Positions 44,286-52,740 of a stretch of DNA of 64,000 nt are shown here, piece after piece. The DNA is from Sphingopyxis witflariensis (GTDB lineage Bacteria > Pseudomonadota > Alphaproteobacteria > Sphingomonadales > Sphingomonadaceae), in contig NZ_NISJ01000001.1 of NCBI RefSeq assembly GCF_002205635.1, positions 682,001 to 746,000 of the forward strand, given 5' to 3'. Positions within the stretch are counted from its first letter, which is position 1; every line of letters begins with the position of its first letter. The notes beneath the pieces are model-generated. The model was not told the origin of the DNA. It ran no database searches and saw only the letters and a program-made list of their open reading frames with translations. A program made the translations under genes and the position numbers.

Positions 44286-45485
44286 CTATTTCGAAAACCG
44301 CGCCGCCAGTTCGACATGCGTCGACCAACGAAACTGCCCCACCGGCTGCACCCAGTCGAGCGTGTAGCCACCCTCGATCAAAATCTTCGCGTCGCGGGCG
44401 AAACTCGCGGGGTTGCAGCTGACATAGGCAATTACCGGCGTCGCCGATGCTGCCAACTGCGCCACCTGTTCCTCGGCCCCCGCGCGCGGGGGATCGATGA
44501 TGACTGCGCCGAAGCGATCGAGCTCGGCGGGGATGAGCGGACGGCGGAACAGGTCGCGATGCTCGGTGGCGACCAACGCGCGGGCGCGATTGGCGGCGGC
44601 CGTCAGCGCCGCGACGGCGTCACGCGCGCCCTCGGCGGCATAGACTTTGCGCCCCGCCTGCACCGACAGCGCAAAGGTGCCGACGCCAGCGAACAGGTCG
44701 GCAACCGCCGGAGCATCGCCGATCGCGCGACGAACGGTATCGACAAGCGCCGCCTGCCCCGCCGCGGTGGGCTGCAGGAAGGCGAAGGCTGGCACTTCGA
44801 CCAATATGTCGCCGAAGCGCATCGTCGGCGGCTCGGGCTGCCAAACGGTTTCCAGCCCGTCGCCCTGATCGATCGCGAGGCGCGCCAGCTTATGCCCACC
44901 GGCAAAATCCTGCAGCCCCATCGCGGCATCAAGCCCCTCGGCCTTCACGCCCTCCAAAATCACCTCGACGCCCTGATCGAGCATCTGCAGCTTGACCTTC
45001 ACCGGGCGCTTCTGCGGCGCGATCACCGCCAGCAGCGTGCGCAGCGGCGCGATCAGCGCAAAGAGTTCGGGCAGCAACAGCGGACATTCGCGCATGTCGA
45101 CAATCTGGTTGGTCTGCGCGGCGTTGAAACCGATCGTAATCTGCTTGCCCATCTTCAGCGCGGTCAGCACGGCGCGGCGGCGGCTTTGCGGCGGCGACAG
45201 CAGCGCGGGCAGCACCATGTCGCTGGGCATGTCCTGCCCCGCGAGCCCGCCCGCGACGCGATCATGGACGAAATCGGCAAGCGCCTGTTCGGCGACATGC
45301 TGCAACTGACAGCCCCCGCATTTTCCGAAGTGGCGGCAGACGGGCGCAGCACGGTTGGGTCCGGGAATCAGCGCGCCATCATCGCCGATGCGATCGCCGG
45401 GGACTCCGCCCGCAACATGGCGGCCATCGGCCGTCACGCCATCGCCGCGCGCGGCAATGCGCTCGATCAGCGCTGCTTCAGTCAT
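44286..45485 (-). CDS. 23S rRNA/tRNA m5U-type methyltransferase (RlmD/TrmA family)
   Basis: The 399-residue SAM enzyme has the Fe-S cysteines of RlmD-like methyltransferases in CRHFGKCGGCQLQH, a fourth in MRECPLLLPEL, the SAM motif VADLFAGVGTFALSV and the catalytic Cys in VSCNPASFARD. It probably methylates a uridine at C5 in rRNA or tRNA. The ATG at 45485 overlaps the nnr 3' end by 8 bases, with GGGAA upstream. The exact rRNA position cannot be read from sequence. Confidence 0.87.
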   Translation of the reverse strand: MTEAALIERIAARGDGVTADGRHVAGGVPGDRIGDDGALIPGPNRAAPVCRHFGKCGGCQLQHVAEQALADFVHDRVAGGLAGQDMPSDMVLPALLSPPQSRRRAVLTALKMGKQITIGFNAAQTNQIVDMRECPLLLPELFALIAPLRTLLAVIAPQKRPVKVKLQMLDQGVEVILEGVKAEGLDAAMGLQDFAGGHKLARLAIDQGDGLETVWQPEPPTMRFGDILVEVPAFAFLQPTAAGQAALVDTVRRAIGDAPAVADLFAGVGTFALSVQAGRKVYAAEGARDAVAALTAAANRARALVATEHRDLFRRPLIPAELDRFGAVIIDPPRAGAEEQVAQLAASATPVIAYVSCNPASFARDAKILIEGGYTLDWVQPVGQFRWSTHVELAARFSK

Positions 45486-46860
45486 TACATTCCCTAACCA
45501 AATCGTCGGCGACCAGATCATCGGCGACAAGGCCGGGGCCTATACGCGCCGCCCTTGCGATATGCCAGCCCACCGCAGCGACCGCTGCATCAAAGGCATC
45601 GCCGCCGCGCGCCAGCATAGCGCCGCATGCGCCCGCGAGGACATCGCCCGTCCCCGCGGTCGCCAACCACGGACTCCCCGGCCAGGCCGCGACGACGCGG
45701 CCATCGGGCGCGGCGATGATCGTGTCGGCGCCCTTATAGACGACGACAGCCTGCGCGAACGCAGCGGCGGCCAGCGCACGATCGATCTTGCTGCCCGAAA
45801 GCCCCGGAAAGGCGCGCGCAAACTCGCCTTCGTGCGGTGTCAGGATCGCGGGAACCGCACCGTCCAGTTGGTGCAGACGCGGCAGTGCGGCGGCAATCGC
45901 CGCCGCGTCGAGCACAAGCGGCTTGCCCGCATCGAGCGCCGCCATGACGTCATCGTCGAGCGCATCGCTCACCGGATATCCCGGCCCCACAATCACCGCG
46001 CCGATGCGCGCATCGCCCAGCCGGTCGGCATAGCCGGCCCCATCCTCGGCAATGATCGCCGAAAAAGGCGCATGGTCGCTGCCGCTGAGTACGACATAAC
46101 CGGCGCCAGCACGCAGCGCTGCCGCCGAGGCCAATCCCGCCGCTCCCGGCATCGGCCCCGCGCGAACCAGCACCATACCGCGGCTGAACTTGTGCGCGGC
46201 AACGTCGGGCTTGGTCGACGAAACAGATGGCAGCGTTCGCATCGTCCCGCCCGCATCGATACCGATACGTGCCAGGAGAACCTGGCCGCAATGCGGTGCG
46301 GTCGGCAGCAGGACATGCGCAGGCTTGAGCGCCCCAAGTGCCACGGTGACATCGGCGGGCAGCGGCGGCGACCAGTCCCGCACACCATCGCTAGCGACCC
46401 CGCTCGGAACATCGACCGCCAGCACACGCCGCCCGGCAAGGCTTTGTAAATTCTCGATAAGTTCATAGGGCAATGGCCGCGACAGGCCGACGCCGAACAG
46501 CGCGTCGACGATCAGCGCCGCCGGAGCCAGATCGCGATCAAGCGGCTCGACCGCCCCGGTCCACAACGCGCGCGCCGCACGGGCAAGCTCGGTCGCCGGA
46601 TCAGCCAGCGCCGCAACGCGAACCTCCGCCCCGCGCTCAGCCAGCAACCGCGCGGCGACATAGCCGTCACCGCCATTGTTTCCCGGTCCGCAGAGGATGA
46701 GGATCGGCGACCCCGCCGCCATCCGCCACGCGATATCGGCAATCGCCGCGCCGGCACGGTCCATCAGTTCGGAAAGCGACACCCCCGACGCCGCACACGC
46801 AGCCTCGGCGGCGCGCATCGCTTCGCTGGTCAGGATCGGGACGTTGGCGGGAACGGACAT
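45478..46860 (-). CDS. nnr: Bifunctional NAD(P)H-hydrate epimerase/dehydratase
   Basis: This 460-residue protein repairs damaged NADH and NADPH. Its N-terminal half is the epimerase (LCGPGNNGGDGYVAARLL, about residues 57-74), and its C-terminal half is the ADP/ATP-dependent dehydratase with TPHEGEFARAF and ATAGTGDVLAGACGAML. Start ATG 46860 has no Shine-Dalgarno; TAGATT lies just before it and TTGGTG further up, as in the leaderless group. It is followed by the RNA methyltransferase, with an 8-base overlap. Confidence 0.94.
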   Translation of the reverse strand: MSVPANVPILTSEAMRAAEAACAASGVSLSELMDRAGAAIADIAWRMAAGSPILILCGPGNNGGDGYVAARLLAERGAEVRVAALADPATELARAARALWTGAVEPLDRDLAPAALIVDALFGVGLSRPLPYELIENLQSLAGRRVLAVDVPSGVASDGVRDWSPPLPADVTVALGALKPAHVLLPTAPHCGQVLLARIGIDAGGTMRTLPSVSSTKPDVAAHKFSRGMVLVRAGPMPGAAGLASAAALRAGAGYVVLSGSDHAPFSAIIAEDGAGYADRLGDARIGAVIVGPGYPVSDALDDDVMAALDAGKPLVLDAAAIAAALPRLHQLDGAVPAILTPHEGEFARAFPGLSGSKIDRALAAAAFAQAVVVYKGADTIIAAPDGRVVAAWPGSPWLATAGTGDVLAGACGAMLARGGDAFDAAVAAVGWHIARAARIGPGLVADDLVADDLVRECND

Positions 46861-46926
46861 GCTGTCAATCTAGCACGCGGGCCTGAACAGTCACCAACAA
46901 GCATCGCCATTGCGAGGAACGACCCA

Positions 46927-47100
46927 AGGAAAAATTCGCGCAGAGGCGCAGAGAACGCAGAGGCAATGAACCAACTACTCTGCGCTGCGCCTCTGCGCGA
47001 ATCTCTATCGTCGCCCCGCCAAGGCGGGGGCCGATGTCGGCATAATTCTGCGCTGAAGGCGTAAACCGCCAGCGGCCCCGCCTTCGCGGGGGCGACGGAT
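46927..47100. repeat. Two inverted-repeat elements in the 304-base spacer
   Basis: The spacer between nnr and the lipoprotein gene is filled with repeats. ATTCGCGCAGAGGCGCAG (46934-46951) pairs perfectly with CTGCGCCTCTGCGCGAAT (46985-47002). A second element has GTCGCCCCGCC at 47010 and its partner GGCCCCGCCTTCGCGGGGGC near 47074-47096. Both kinds are dispersed REP-like families of alphaproteobacteria. The remaining 64 bases to the lipoprotein stop show nothing I recognise. Confidence 0.8.
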
Positions 47101-47164
47101 TTCCTTATACCTCGCGTGAAATTTCGTGTTTTAGCGACGCGCCAGCACCGCCGCCAGAAAGTGG

Positions 47165-47569
47165 CTACTTCGCGCGGCCAGTATTCGCAGGCAGGCGATA
47201 GCGATCACCCGCAACGGCGACCTCGATCAACCCGTCGCCGACGATCGTCACCTTCGCCGGTTCGGCGCCGTCGGCCGACACCAGCCCACGTCCGTCGGCG
47301 GCAATCAGCAAGCGGCGAAAACCGACATCGCCACGCCCGACGACCAGCACATCTCCGTCGGCGCTCGCCATTTCCTCGATTGTGCAGCTTCGATCATAGG
47401 TCTTCGCGCCCTCAAGCGCGCAGGCAATGCGGCCATCGCTGGCTGCCGCGCTCGCGGACTTCGCATTGGCGGCAACCGGCGTGTCGGGCTTTTGCGCTTC
47501 GCCGCACCCGGCCAATAGCAACGCCAGCAGGACCGCGCCCCGGACTCCGGCATTTCCCGATCGCGTCAT
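47165..47569 (-). CDS. Small lipoprotein of unknown function
   Basis: The 134-residue protein has a lipobox LLAGC (Cys about 22) and an Ala-rich linker. Its C-terminal beta-rich region (VLVVGRGDVGFRRLLIAADG) contains two more Cys close together. No function can be assigned. The ATG at 47569 abuts AAGGA, so the exact start may be a later codon. It begins 15 bases after the ilvD stop and may be co-transcribed. Confidence 0.68.
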   Translation of the reverse strand: MTRSGNAGVRGAVLLALLLAGCGEAQKPDTPVAANAKSASAAASDGRIACALEGAKTYDRSCTIEEMASADGDVLVVGRGDVGFRRLLIAADGRGLVSADGAEPAKVTIVGDGLIEVAVAGDRYRLPANTGRAK

Positions 47570-47583
47570 TCCTTGCCCGGCCC

Positions 47584-49434
47584 CTATTTCAGCTGCGACA
47601 GGTCGCGCACCGCGCCGCGCGCGGCGCTCGTCGTCATCGCGGCATAGGCCTGAAGTGCTACCGAAACCTTGCGGGGGCGCGCCTTTTCGGGCTTCCAGGC
47701 CGCATCGCCTTTCGCTTCCATAGCAGCGCGGCGTTCGGCGAGGACGCTATCGGCAACCAGCAAATTGATCGTGCGCTTCGGAATATCGATCTCGATCATG
47801 TCGCCATTCTCGACCAGCCCGATCGCACCGCCCTCGGCCGCTTCGGGCGAAGCATGGCCGATCGACAGCCCCGACGTACCGCCCGAAAAGCGACCGTCCG
47901 TGACCAGTGCGCACGCGGCGCCAAGGCCCTTCGATTTGAGGTAGCTCGTCGGATAGAGCATTTCCTGCATCCCAGGCCCGCCCTTCGGTCCCTCATAGCG
48001 GATCACGACGACGTCGCCCGCTTCGACCTGCCCGGTCAAGATGGCGGCGACTGACGCGTCCTGGCTTTCATAGACCTTGGCAGGGCCCGTGAATTTCAGG
48101 ATGCTCTCGTCGACTCCTGCGGTCTTCACGATGCAGCCGTCGAGCGCGATATTGCCCGACAACACCGCCAACCCGCCGTCTTGGCTAAAGGCATGCTCGG
48201 CCGACCGGATCACACCCGCCTCGCGATCGAGGTCGAGCGCATCCCAGCGCCGATCCTGGCTGAACGCGACCTGCGTCGGCACCCCGCCCGGCGCCGCCAT
48301 AAAGAATTTCTGCACATCGGGATCGTTGGTCCGCGAGATATCCCATTTGTTGAGCGCATCGCCCAGCGTCGCGCTGTGCACCGTCGGCAGATGCGCGTGG
48401 AGCAGGCCTGCACGTTCGAGCTGACCGAGGATCGCCATGATCCCGCCGGCGCGGTGGACGTCCTCCATATGGACGTCGCTCTTCGCCGGGGCAACCTTCG
48501 ACAGGCACGGCACGCGGCGCGACAGCCGGTCGATGTCGGCCATGGTGAAATCGACCCCGCCCTCGAACGCCGCGGCAAGCAGGTGGAGCACGGTGTTGGT
48601 CGACCCGCCCATCGCAATGTCGAGGCTCATCGCATTCTCGAACGCCTCGAAGGTCGCGATATTGCGCGGCAGGACGCTTTCATCGTCCTGCTCATAATAG
48701 CGCTTGCACATTTCGACCGCGATGCGGCCTGCGCGCAGGAACAATTCCTTGCGATCGGCGTGCGTCGCCAGCGTCGAGCCATTGCCCGGCAATGACAGCC
48801 CCAGCGCCTCGGTCAGGCAGTTCATCGAATTGGCGGTGAACATCCCCGAGCAGGAGCCGCAGGTCGGGCACGCCGCGCGTTCGATTTCGTCGACTTCCTC
48901 GTCGGTATATTTCTCGTCGGCGGCGGCGACCATCGCATCGACCAGATCGAGCGCGACTTCCTTGCCCTTCAGGATGATTTTGCCCGCCTCCATCGGCCCG
49001 CCCGACACGAAGACGACCGGGATATTGATCCGCAGCGCCGCCATCAGCATGCCCGGGGTGATTTTGTCGCAGTTGGAAATGCACACCATCGCGTCGGCGC
49101 AATGCGCATTGACCATATATTCGACCGAATCGGCGATCAGATCGCGCGACGGCAGCGAATAGAGCATCCCGTCATGCCCCATGGCGATCCCGTCATCGAC
49201 CGCGATCGTGTTGAATTCCTTGGCAACCCCGCCCACCGCCTCAATCTCACGCGCGACCATCTGGCCGAGGTCCTTTAGATGAACGTGACCGGGCACAAAT
49301 TGCGTGAAGCTGTTGACGACCGCGATGATCGGCTTGCCGAAGTCGCTGTCCTTCATCCCCGTCGCCCGCCACAGGCCGCGCGCGCCCGCCATATTGCGGC
49401 CGTGAGTGGTGGTGCGCGAACGATAAGTAGGCAT
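47584..49434 (-). CDS. ilvD: Dihydroxy-acid dehydratase
   Basis: IlvD dehydrates dihydroxy-isovalerate and dihydroxy-methylvalerate in valine and isoleucine synthesis. The 616-residue protein has the Fe-S Cys ligands in [10 protein letters not shown] and [30 protein letters not shown] and the C-terminal [14 protein letters not shown]. Length is standard. The start has GGAGC upstream. It is the only branched-chain gene here. Confidence 0.96.
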   Translation of the reverse strand: MPTYRSRTTTHGRNMAGARGLWRATGMKDSDFGKPIIAVVNSFTQFVPGHVHLKDLGQMVAREIEAVGGVAKEFNTIAVDDGIAMGHDGMLYSLPSRDLIADSVEYMVNAHCADAMVCISNCDKITPGMLMAALRINIPVVFVSGGPMEAGKIILKGKEVALDLVDAMVAAADEKYTDEEVDEIERAACPTCGSCSGMFTANSMNCLTEALGLSLPGNGSTLATHADRKELFLRAGRIAVEMCKRYYEQDDESVLPRNIATFEAFENAMSLDIAMGGSTNTVLHLLAAAFEGGVDFTMADIDRLSRRVPCLSKVAPAKSDVHMEDVHRAGGIMAILGQLERAGLLHAHLPTVHSATLGDALNKWDISRTNDPDVQKFFMAAPGGVPTQVAFSQDRRWDALDLDREAGVIRSAEHAFSQDGGLAVLSGNIALDGCIVKTAGVDESILKFTGPAKVYESQDASVAAILTGQVEAGDVVVIRYEGPKGGPGMQEMLYPTSYLKSKGLGAACALVTDGRFSGGTSGLSIGHASPEAAEGGAIGLVENGDMIEIDIPKRTINLLVADSVLAERRAAMEAKGDAAWKPEKARPRKVSVALQAYAAMTTSAARGAVRDLSQLK

Positions 49435-49493
49435 GGGGAAAGCTCCGAGAAATATTATTTCATGAAATTGCGATTGAGGGCGCGTCTACACGC

Positions 49494-50225
49494 CTATTGC
49501 CCGATGTTCAACGCCACATTCTTGCACATGCGGCCAAGGCGCTCAGCGAACAGCCGCTGGCCCGCAGCATCGCCGACCAGATCCTGCCGCATCTCGATCC
49601 CGACATAGGGGATATGGTTCGCCTCGGCGTGGCGGTTCATCGTCGCGTTGAGCAATTTGCCCGAATAGGGCTGCTGATCGCCGACAGTCAGTCCTTCGGC
49701 CTCCAGCGCCGCGATAGCCGCGGGCGCAAGCCGTTCGTCCTCATTGTAGAGAACCCCGACGTGCCACGGCCGCGCCTGATCGGGATGCGCCGCGAGCGCC
49801 GGCGTGAAACTGTGCAGCGACAGGATCATCGCCGGGCGATGCGCCGCGACCGTCGCGGCGATATGCGCATGATAGGGCCGGAAAAAGCGCGCGAGCCTTG
49901 CTTCACGCCCCGCATCGTCGAGTGCGTTGCCCGGAACCGCATGGCCATCGCTGGCGATCGGGAGCACCCCCGGCGCATCCTCATCGCGGTTGCAGTCGGT
50001 GACGAGCCGCGACACGCCACCCAAAATCGCGGCATCGACCGTCCCGCTTTCGACCAGCAAGGCCGCCACCTCGGCAACACCGATATCGATCGCAATATGA
50101 TTGGCGAGCAGCGCAGGGTCGATACCCAGATCAATGTCATCGGGAACATGCGCAGACGCATGGTCGGCGATCAGCAGAATGCCGCCCGTGCGCGCTTCGC
50201 CCAGTTGGCGCCACGCCTCACTCAT
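49494..50225 (-). CDS. N-formylglutamate amidohydrolase
   Basis: The 243-residue protein matches the N-formylglutamate amidohydrolase family, with LLIADHASAHVPDDID, the SRLVTDCNRDEDAPG region, SLHSFTPALA and VGIEMRQDLV. The enzyme releases formate from N-formylglutamate in histidine breakdown, but many stand-alone members have uncertain substrates and no hut genes are visible. The ATG at 50225 overlaps the ispE stop as ATGA, so it is translated together with ispE. Confidence 0.87.
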   Translation of the reverse strand: MSEAWRQLGEARTGGILLIADHASAHVPDDIDLGIDPALLANHIAIDIGVAEVAALLVESGTVDAAILGGVSRLVTDCNRDEDAPGVLPIASDGHAVPGNALDDAGREARLARFFRPYHAHIAATVAAHRPAMILSLHSFTPALAAHPDQARPWHVGVLYNEDERLAPAAIAALEAEGLTVGDQQPYSGKLLNATMNRHAEANHIPYVGIEMRQDLVGDAAGQRLFAERLGRMCKNVALNIGQ

Positions 50226-51073
50226 CGCAATACTCCCGTCATCTGCCACCATTGCGGGTGACTCGCGGCGAGTCGCTGCGCTGCCATATCGCACTCGCCC
50301 GCCGCGTCGAACAGCGCAAAGCAGGTCGCGCCCGACCCCGACATGCGCGCCAGCCATGGCCGCAACTCGCCCAGCGCAGTCAGCACATCGGTGATCGCCG
50401 GACAGCCCGCGATCGCTGGCCGCTGCAAGTCATTGCGCGCCGCGAACAATTGCGCGCGCAGGTCAGCGCCAGTGAACAAAGGCCCGCGATCGACGCCGTC
50501 CCAAGCTGCGAAGATCGGCCCCGTCGCCACCGCCTCGCGCGGATTGACGAGCAGCACCGGCGTCCCCGCCAACGCAAGTTCGGGCACCGGGCTCAACTCC
50601 GCGCCCACGCCAACGCCAAGGCAGGTCGCGCTGGCAATACAGGCCGCAATATCCGCGCCCAACGGGCCGACGAGCCGCGCGAGCGCCGCATCGCCAATCT
50701 CGGGCAGGAAATACCGCCGCACCAGCCGCGCCATCGCCGCGGCATCGGCCGACCCGCCGCCAATCCCCGCCGCGACGGGCAGTTTCTTGGTCAGCGACAC
50801 TGCCAATCGCGGCACCCGATCGGCGCCGTAGCGCTCGCGCAGCAACGTCAGCACTTGCGACACCAGATTGTCGCCCCCGGCACTCAATGCACCCGCAAAT
50901 TCGCCGTCGATCACCAGGCTGTCGGCGTCCGCAATCTCGGCGCGCAGTTCATCGCCGCCATCGACGAAGGCGAACAGCGTCTCGATCTCATGATAGCCAT
51001 CGGGCCGCCGCGCGCGAACATGGAGCGCGAGGTTAATCTTCGCCCAGCCGGTTTCGTTCATCGCCTCGGTCAT
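50222..51073 (-). CDS. ispE: 4-diphosphocytidyl-2-C-methyl-D-erythritol kinase
   Basis: IspE is the GHMP kinase of the MEP isoprenoid pathway. The 283-residue protein has the substrate loop AKINLALHVRARRPDGYHE near the N-terminus, the ATP loop PVAAGIGGGSADAAAMARLV and the C-terminal RMSGSGATCFALF. The ATG at 51073 begins 8 bases after the TPR gene's stop. A second Met at residue 5 (MNETGW) is possible. It is in a row with etfQO, the TPR gene and N-formylglutamate amidohydrolase. Confidence 0.94.
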   Translation of the reverse strand: MTEAMNETGWAKINLALHVRARRPDGYHEIETLFAFVDGGDELRAEIADADSLVIDGEFAGALSAGGDNLVSQVLTLLRERYGADRVPRLAVSLTKKLPVAAGIGGGSADAAAMARLVRRYFLPEIGDAALARLVGPLGADIAACIASATCLGVGVGAELSPVPELALAGTPVLLVNPREAVATGPIFAAWDGVDRGPLFTGADLRAQLFAARNDLQRPAIAGCPAITDVLTALGELRPWLARMSGSGATCFALFDAAGECDMAAQRLAASHPQWWQMTGVLR

Positions 51074-51080
51074 CCCAGAC

Positions 51081-52730
51081 TCACGGCGCCATTGTCTCGG
51101 GCGTCAGCCCGTCGCGCAATTTCGCTTCCAGCCGCGCCGCCATATCCTCCTCGGCGAGCAGCGTCGCGGCGCGCCAAGTATAGCGCGCCTGAAACTTCCG
51201 TCCGACATGCCAATAGGCATCGCCCAGATGCTCGACGATCACCGCATTGTCGGGCTCGCCGCTCTGCGCCTTTTCGAGCAAAGGCACTGCCTCGTCGGCG
51301 CGGCCGGTGAGGAAATAGGCCCATCCGAGCGAATCCGTGATACTCGGGCTTTGCGGCTCCGCGTTCCACGCCGTCTCGATCCGCGCGAGTGATTGTTTGA
51401 CGTCTTTGCGTCTCTCAATCGCCGAATAGCCCGCAAAATTGAGCACCGACGCATCATTCGGTCGCAAGGCTACGGCTTTTTCGATCAACGGCTGTGCCGC
51501 GTCCCAATCACCGGACTGGAGCAACAACTCCGCGCGGGCGATGAGCAGAGTGCCGCGCAGCGCCTGTTCCCCGTCTCCCTCGCCCAGCGTCGCCTCGATC
51601 TGGGCATAAGCGCGCGCAGCCGCGGCCTTATCGTCCGATCTTCGCGCAATATCGGCAAAACGAACCAGCAGGCTCCGCGCCGGGGCATCCCCCGCCACCG
51701 CCGCTTCGGCGAGCTTTGCCGCACCGGTCATATCGCCGGCGTCGGCCATCAATTCGGCCCGGCGCATCTGAAGCACCGGCGGCAAGGCCGCGCCTTTGCT
51801 TGCAAGCAGAGCGGCCGCAGCGGGAGCCTGTCCGTCACGGTCCAGCGCTTCAACCAGCGCACTGCGCGCCGTCCAGTCCCGGTCGTTCAGCCAATAGGCG
51901 GCATGCGCGAACAGCATCGGTATCTTGGGGCCACCATTGGGTATCCGGGCAAAGCCGTCGGCGAGCATGCCGAGCCAATGCGCGGCGCCCTCACGCGGCG
52001 TCACGACGGCTTGATCGGGCAGCAACAGCGACGGATCTTCGCGCTCTCCCGACGCCAGGGCGATCCGCCCGCGCAGCCGTTTCGCGGCATCCGCTTCGCC
52101 CGCCTTGTCTAGCGTCGCCGCGAGCCGCAGCGCGGTGAGTTGGCTCGTGCGGTCGGTCAGGATGATGTCGTCGGTCAGCGCAACCGCTTCAGCCGGGCGT
52201 TTGGTCACCAGCTGGACGATCGCCGCTTCAAGCGCCATCGCCGGTTCGGGCCGCCCTCGGGCATTCGCGATCAGCAAATACCGCTCAGGCGCCTTTTCAC
52301 GCAATCCAAGGTCGATCCAGGCATTGATTGCCGGCTGGATCAATCGCGACATGACGTCACCGCCGGTCTTGTCGGCGCGACCGCCAATATATTCGCGCGC
52401 GGCTTTCCAGTCGGAGCGGTGCATCGCATCGACCAGCAGCACCAGTTGCGCATCGAACCGCCGATCTCCGGCCTGCCACAATTGCAGCGCTGCGCTGCGC
52501 GCGGCCGGCAGATCGCCGGCAGCGATCGCTTGCTCCAGCATCTGTCCACGTACACCGGGAAGCCTGGGCGCCGCACTGGCGAGGGCCGTCAGCGCGGACA
52601 ACGCCGCCACAGGCTGCCCCGCCTCCTCGGCAAGGCGCGCCTTGACCAGCGCATGCAACGCCGCTCCGCTTTGGTCGGCGGCCTGCGCCGGCGACGAAAG
52701 CGCGAGGACGCTTCCTGCCAGCAGCAGCAC
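51081..52730 (-). CDS. Exported TPR-repeat protein
   Basis: The 549-residue protein is made of TPR-like helical repeats (visible near its C-terminus in ALRPNDASVLNFAGYSAIER and SLGWAYFLTGRADEAVPLLE), with an N-terminal hydrophobic stretch (LLLAGSVLALSSPAQA). The start is problematic: GTG at 52730 gives a signal peptide without basic residues, although upstream in-frame codons (CKSASV) would supply a lysine but no start codon. A role in envelope assembly, as in BTAD/NlpI-like proteins, is guessed only. It follows etfQO by 10 bases. Confidence 0.82.
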   Translation of the reverse strand: MLLLAGSVLALSSPAQAADQSGAALHALVKARLAEEAGQPVAALSALTALASAAPRLPGVRGQMLEQAIAAGDLPAARSAALQLWQAGDRRFDAQLVLLVDAMHRSDWKAAREYIGGRADKTGGDVMSRLIQPAINAWIDLGLREKAPERYLLIANARGRPEPAMALEAAIVQLVTKRPAEAVALTDDIILTDRTSQLTALRLAATLDKAGEADAAKRLRGRIALASGEREDPSLLLPDQAVVTPREGAAHWLGMLADGFARIPNGGPKIPMLFAHAAYWLNDRDWTARSALVEALDRDGQAPAAAALLASKGAALPPVLQMRRAELMADAGDMTGAAKLAEAAVAGDAPARSLLVRFADIARRSDDKAAAARAYAQIEATLGEGDGEQALRGTLLIARAELLLQSGDWDAAQPLIEKAVALRPNDASVLNFAGYSAIERRKDVKQSLARIETAWNAEPQSPSITDSLGWAYFLTGRADEAVPLLEKAQSGEPDNAVIVEHLGDAYWHVGRKFQARYTWRAATLLAEEDMAARLEAKLRDGLTPETMAP

Positions 52731-52740
52731 GGATGCGGAC

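Noticed and set aside
46927..47100. Clustered repeats looked at as a possible CRISPR array
   Set aside because: The repeats are inverted and different from each other, with no regular direct repeat-spacer pattern and no cas genes.
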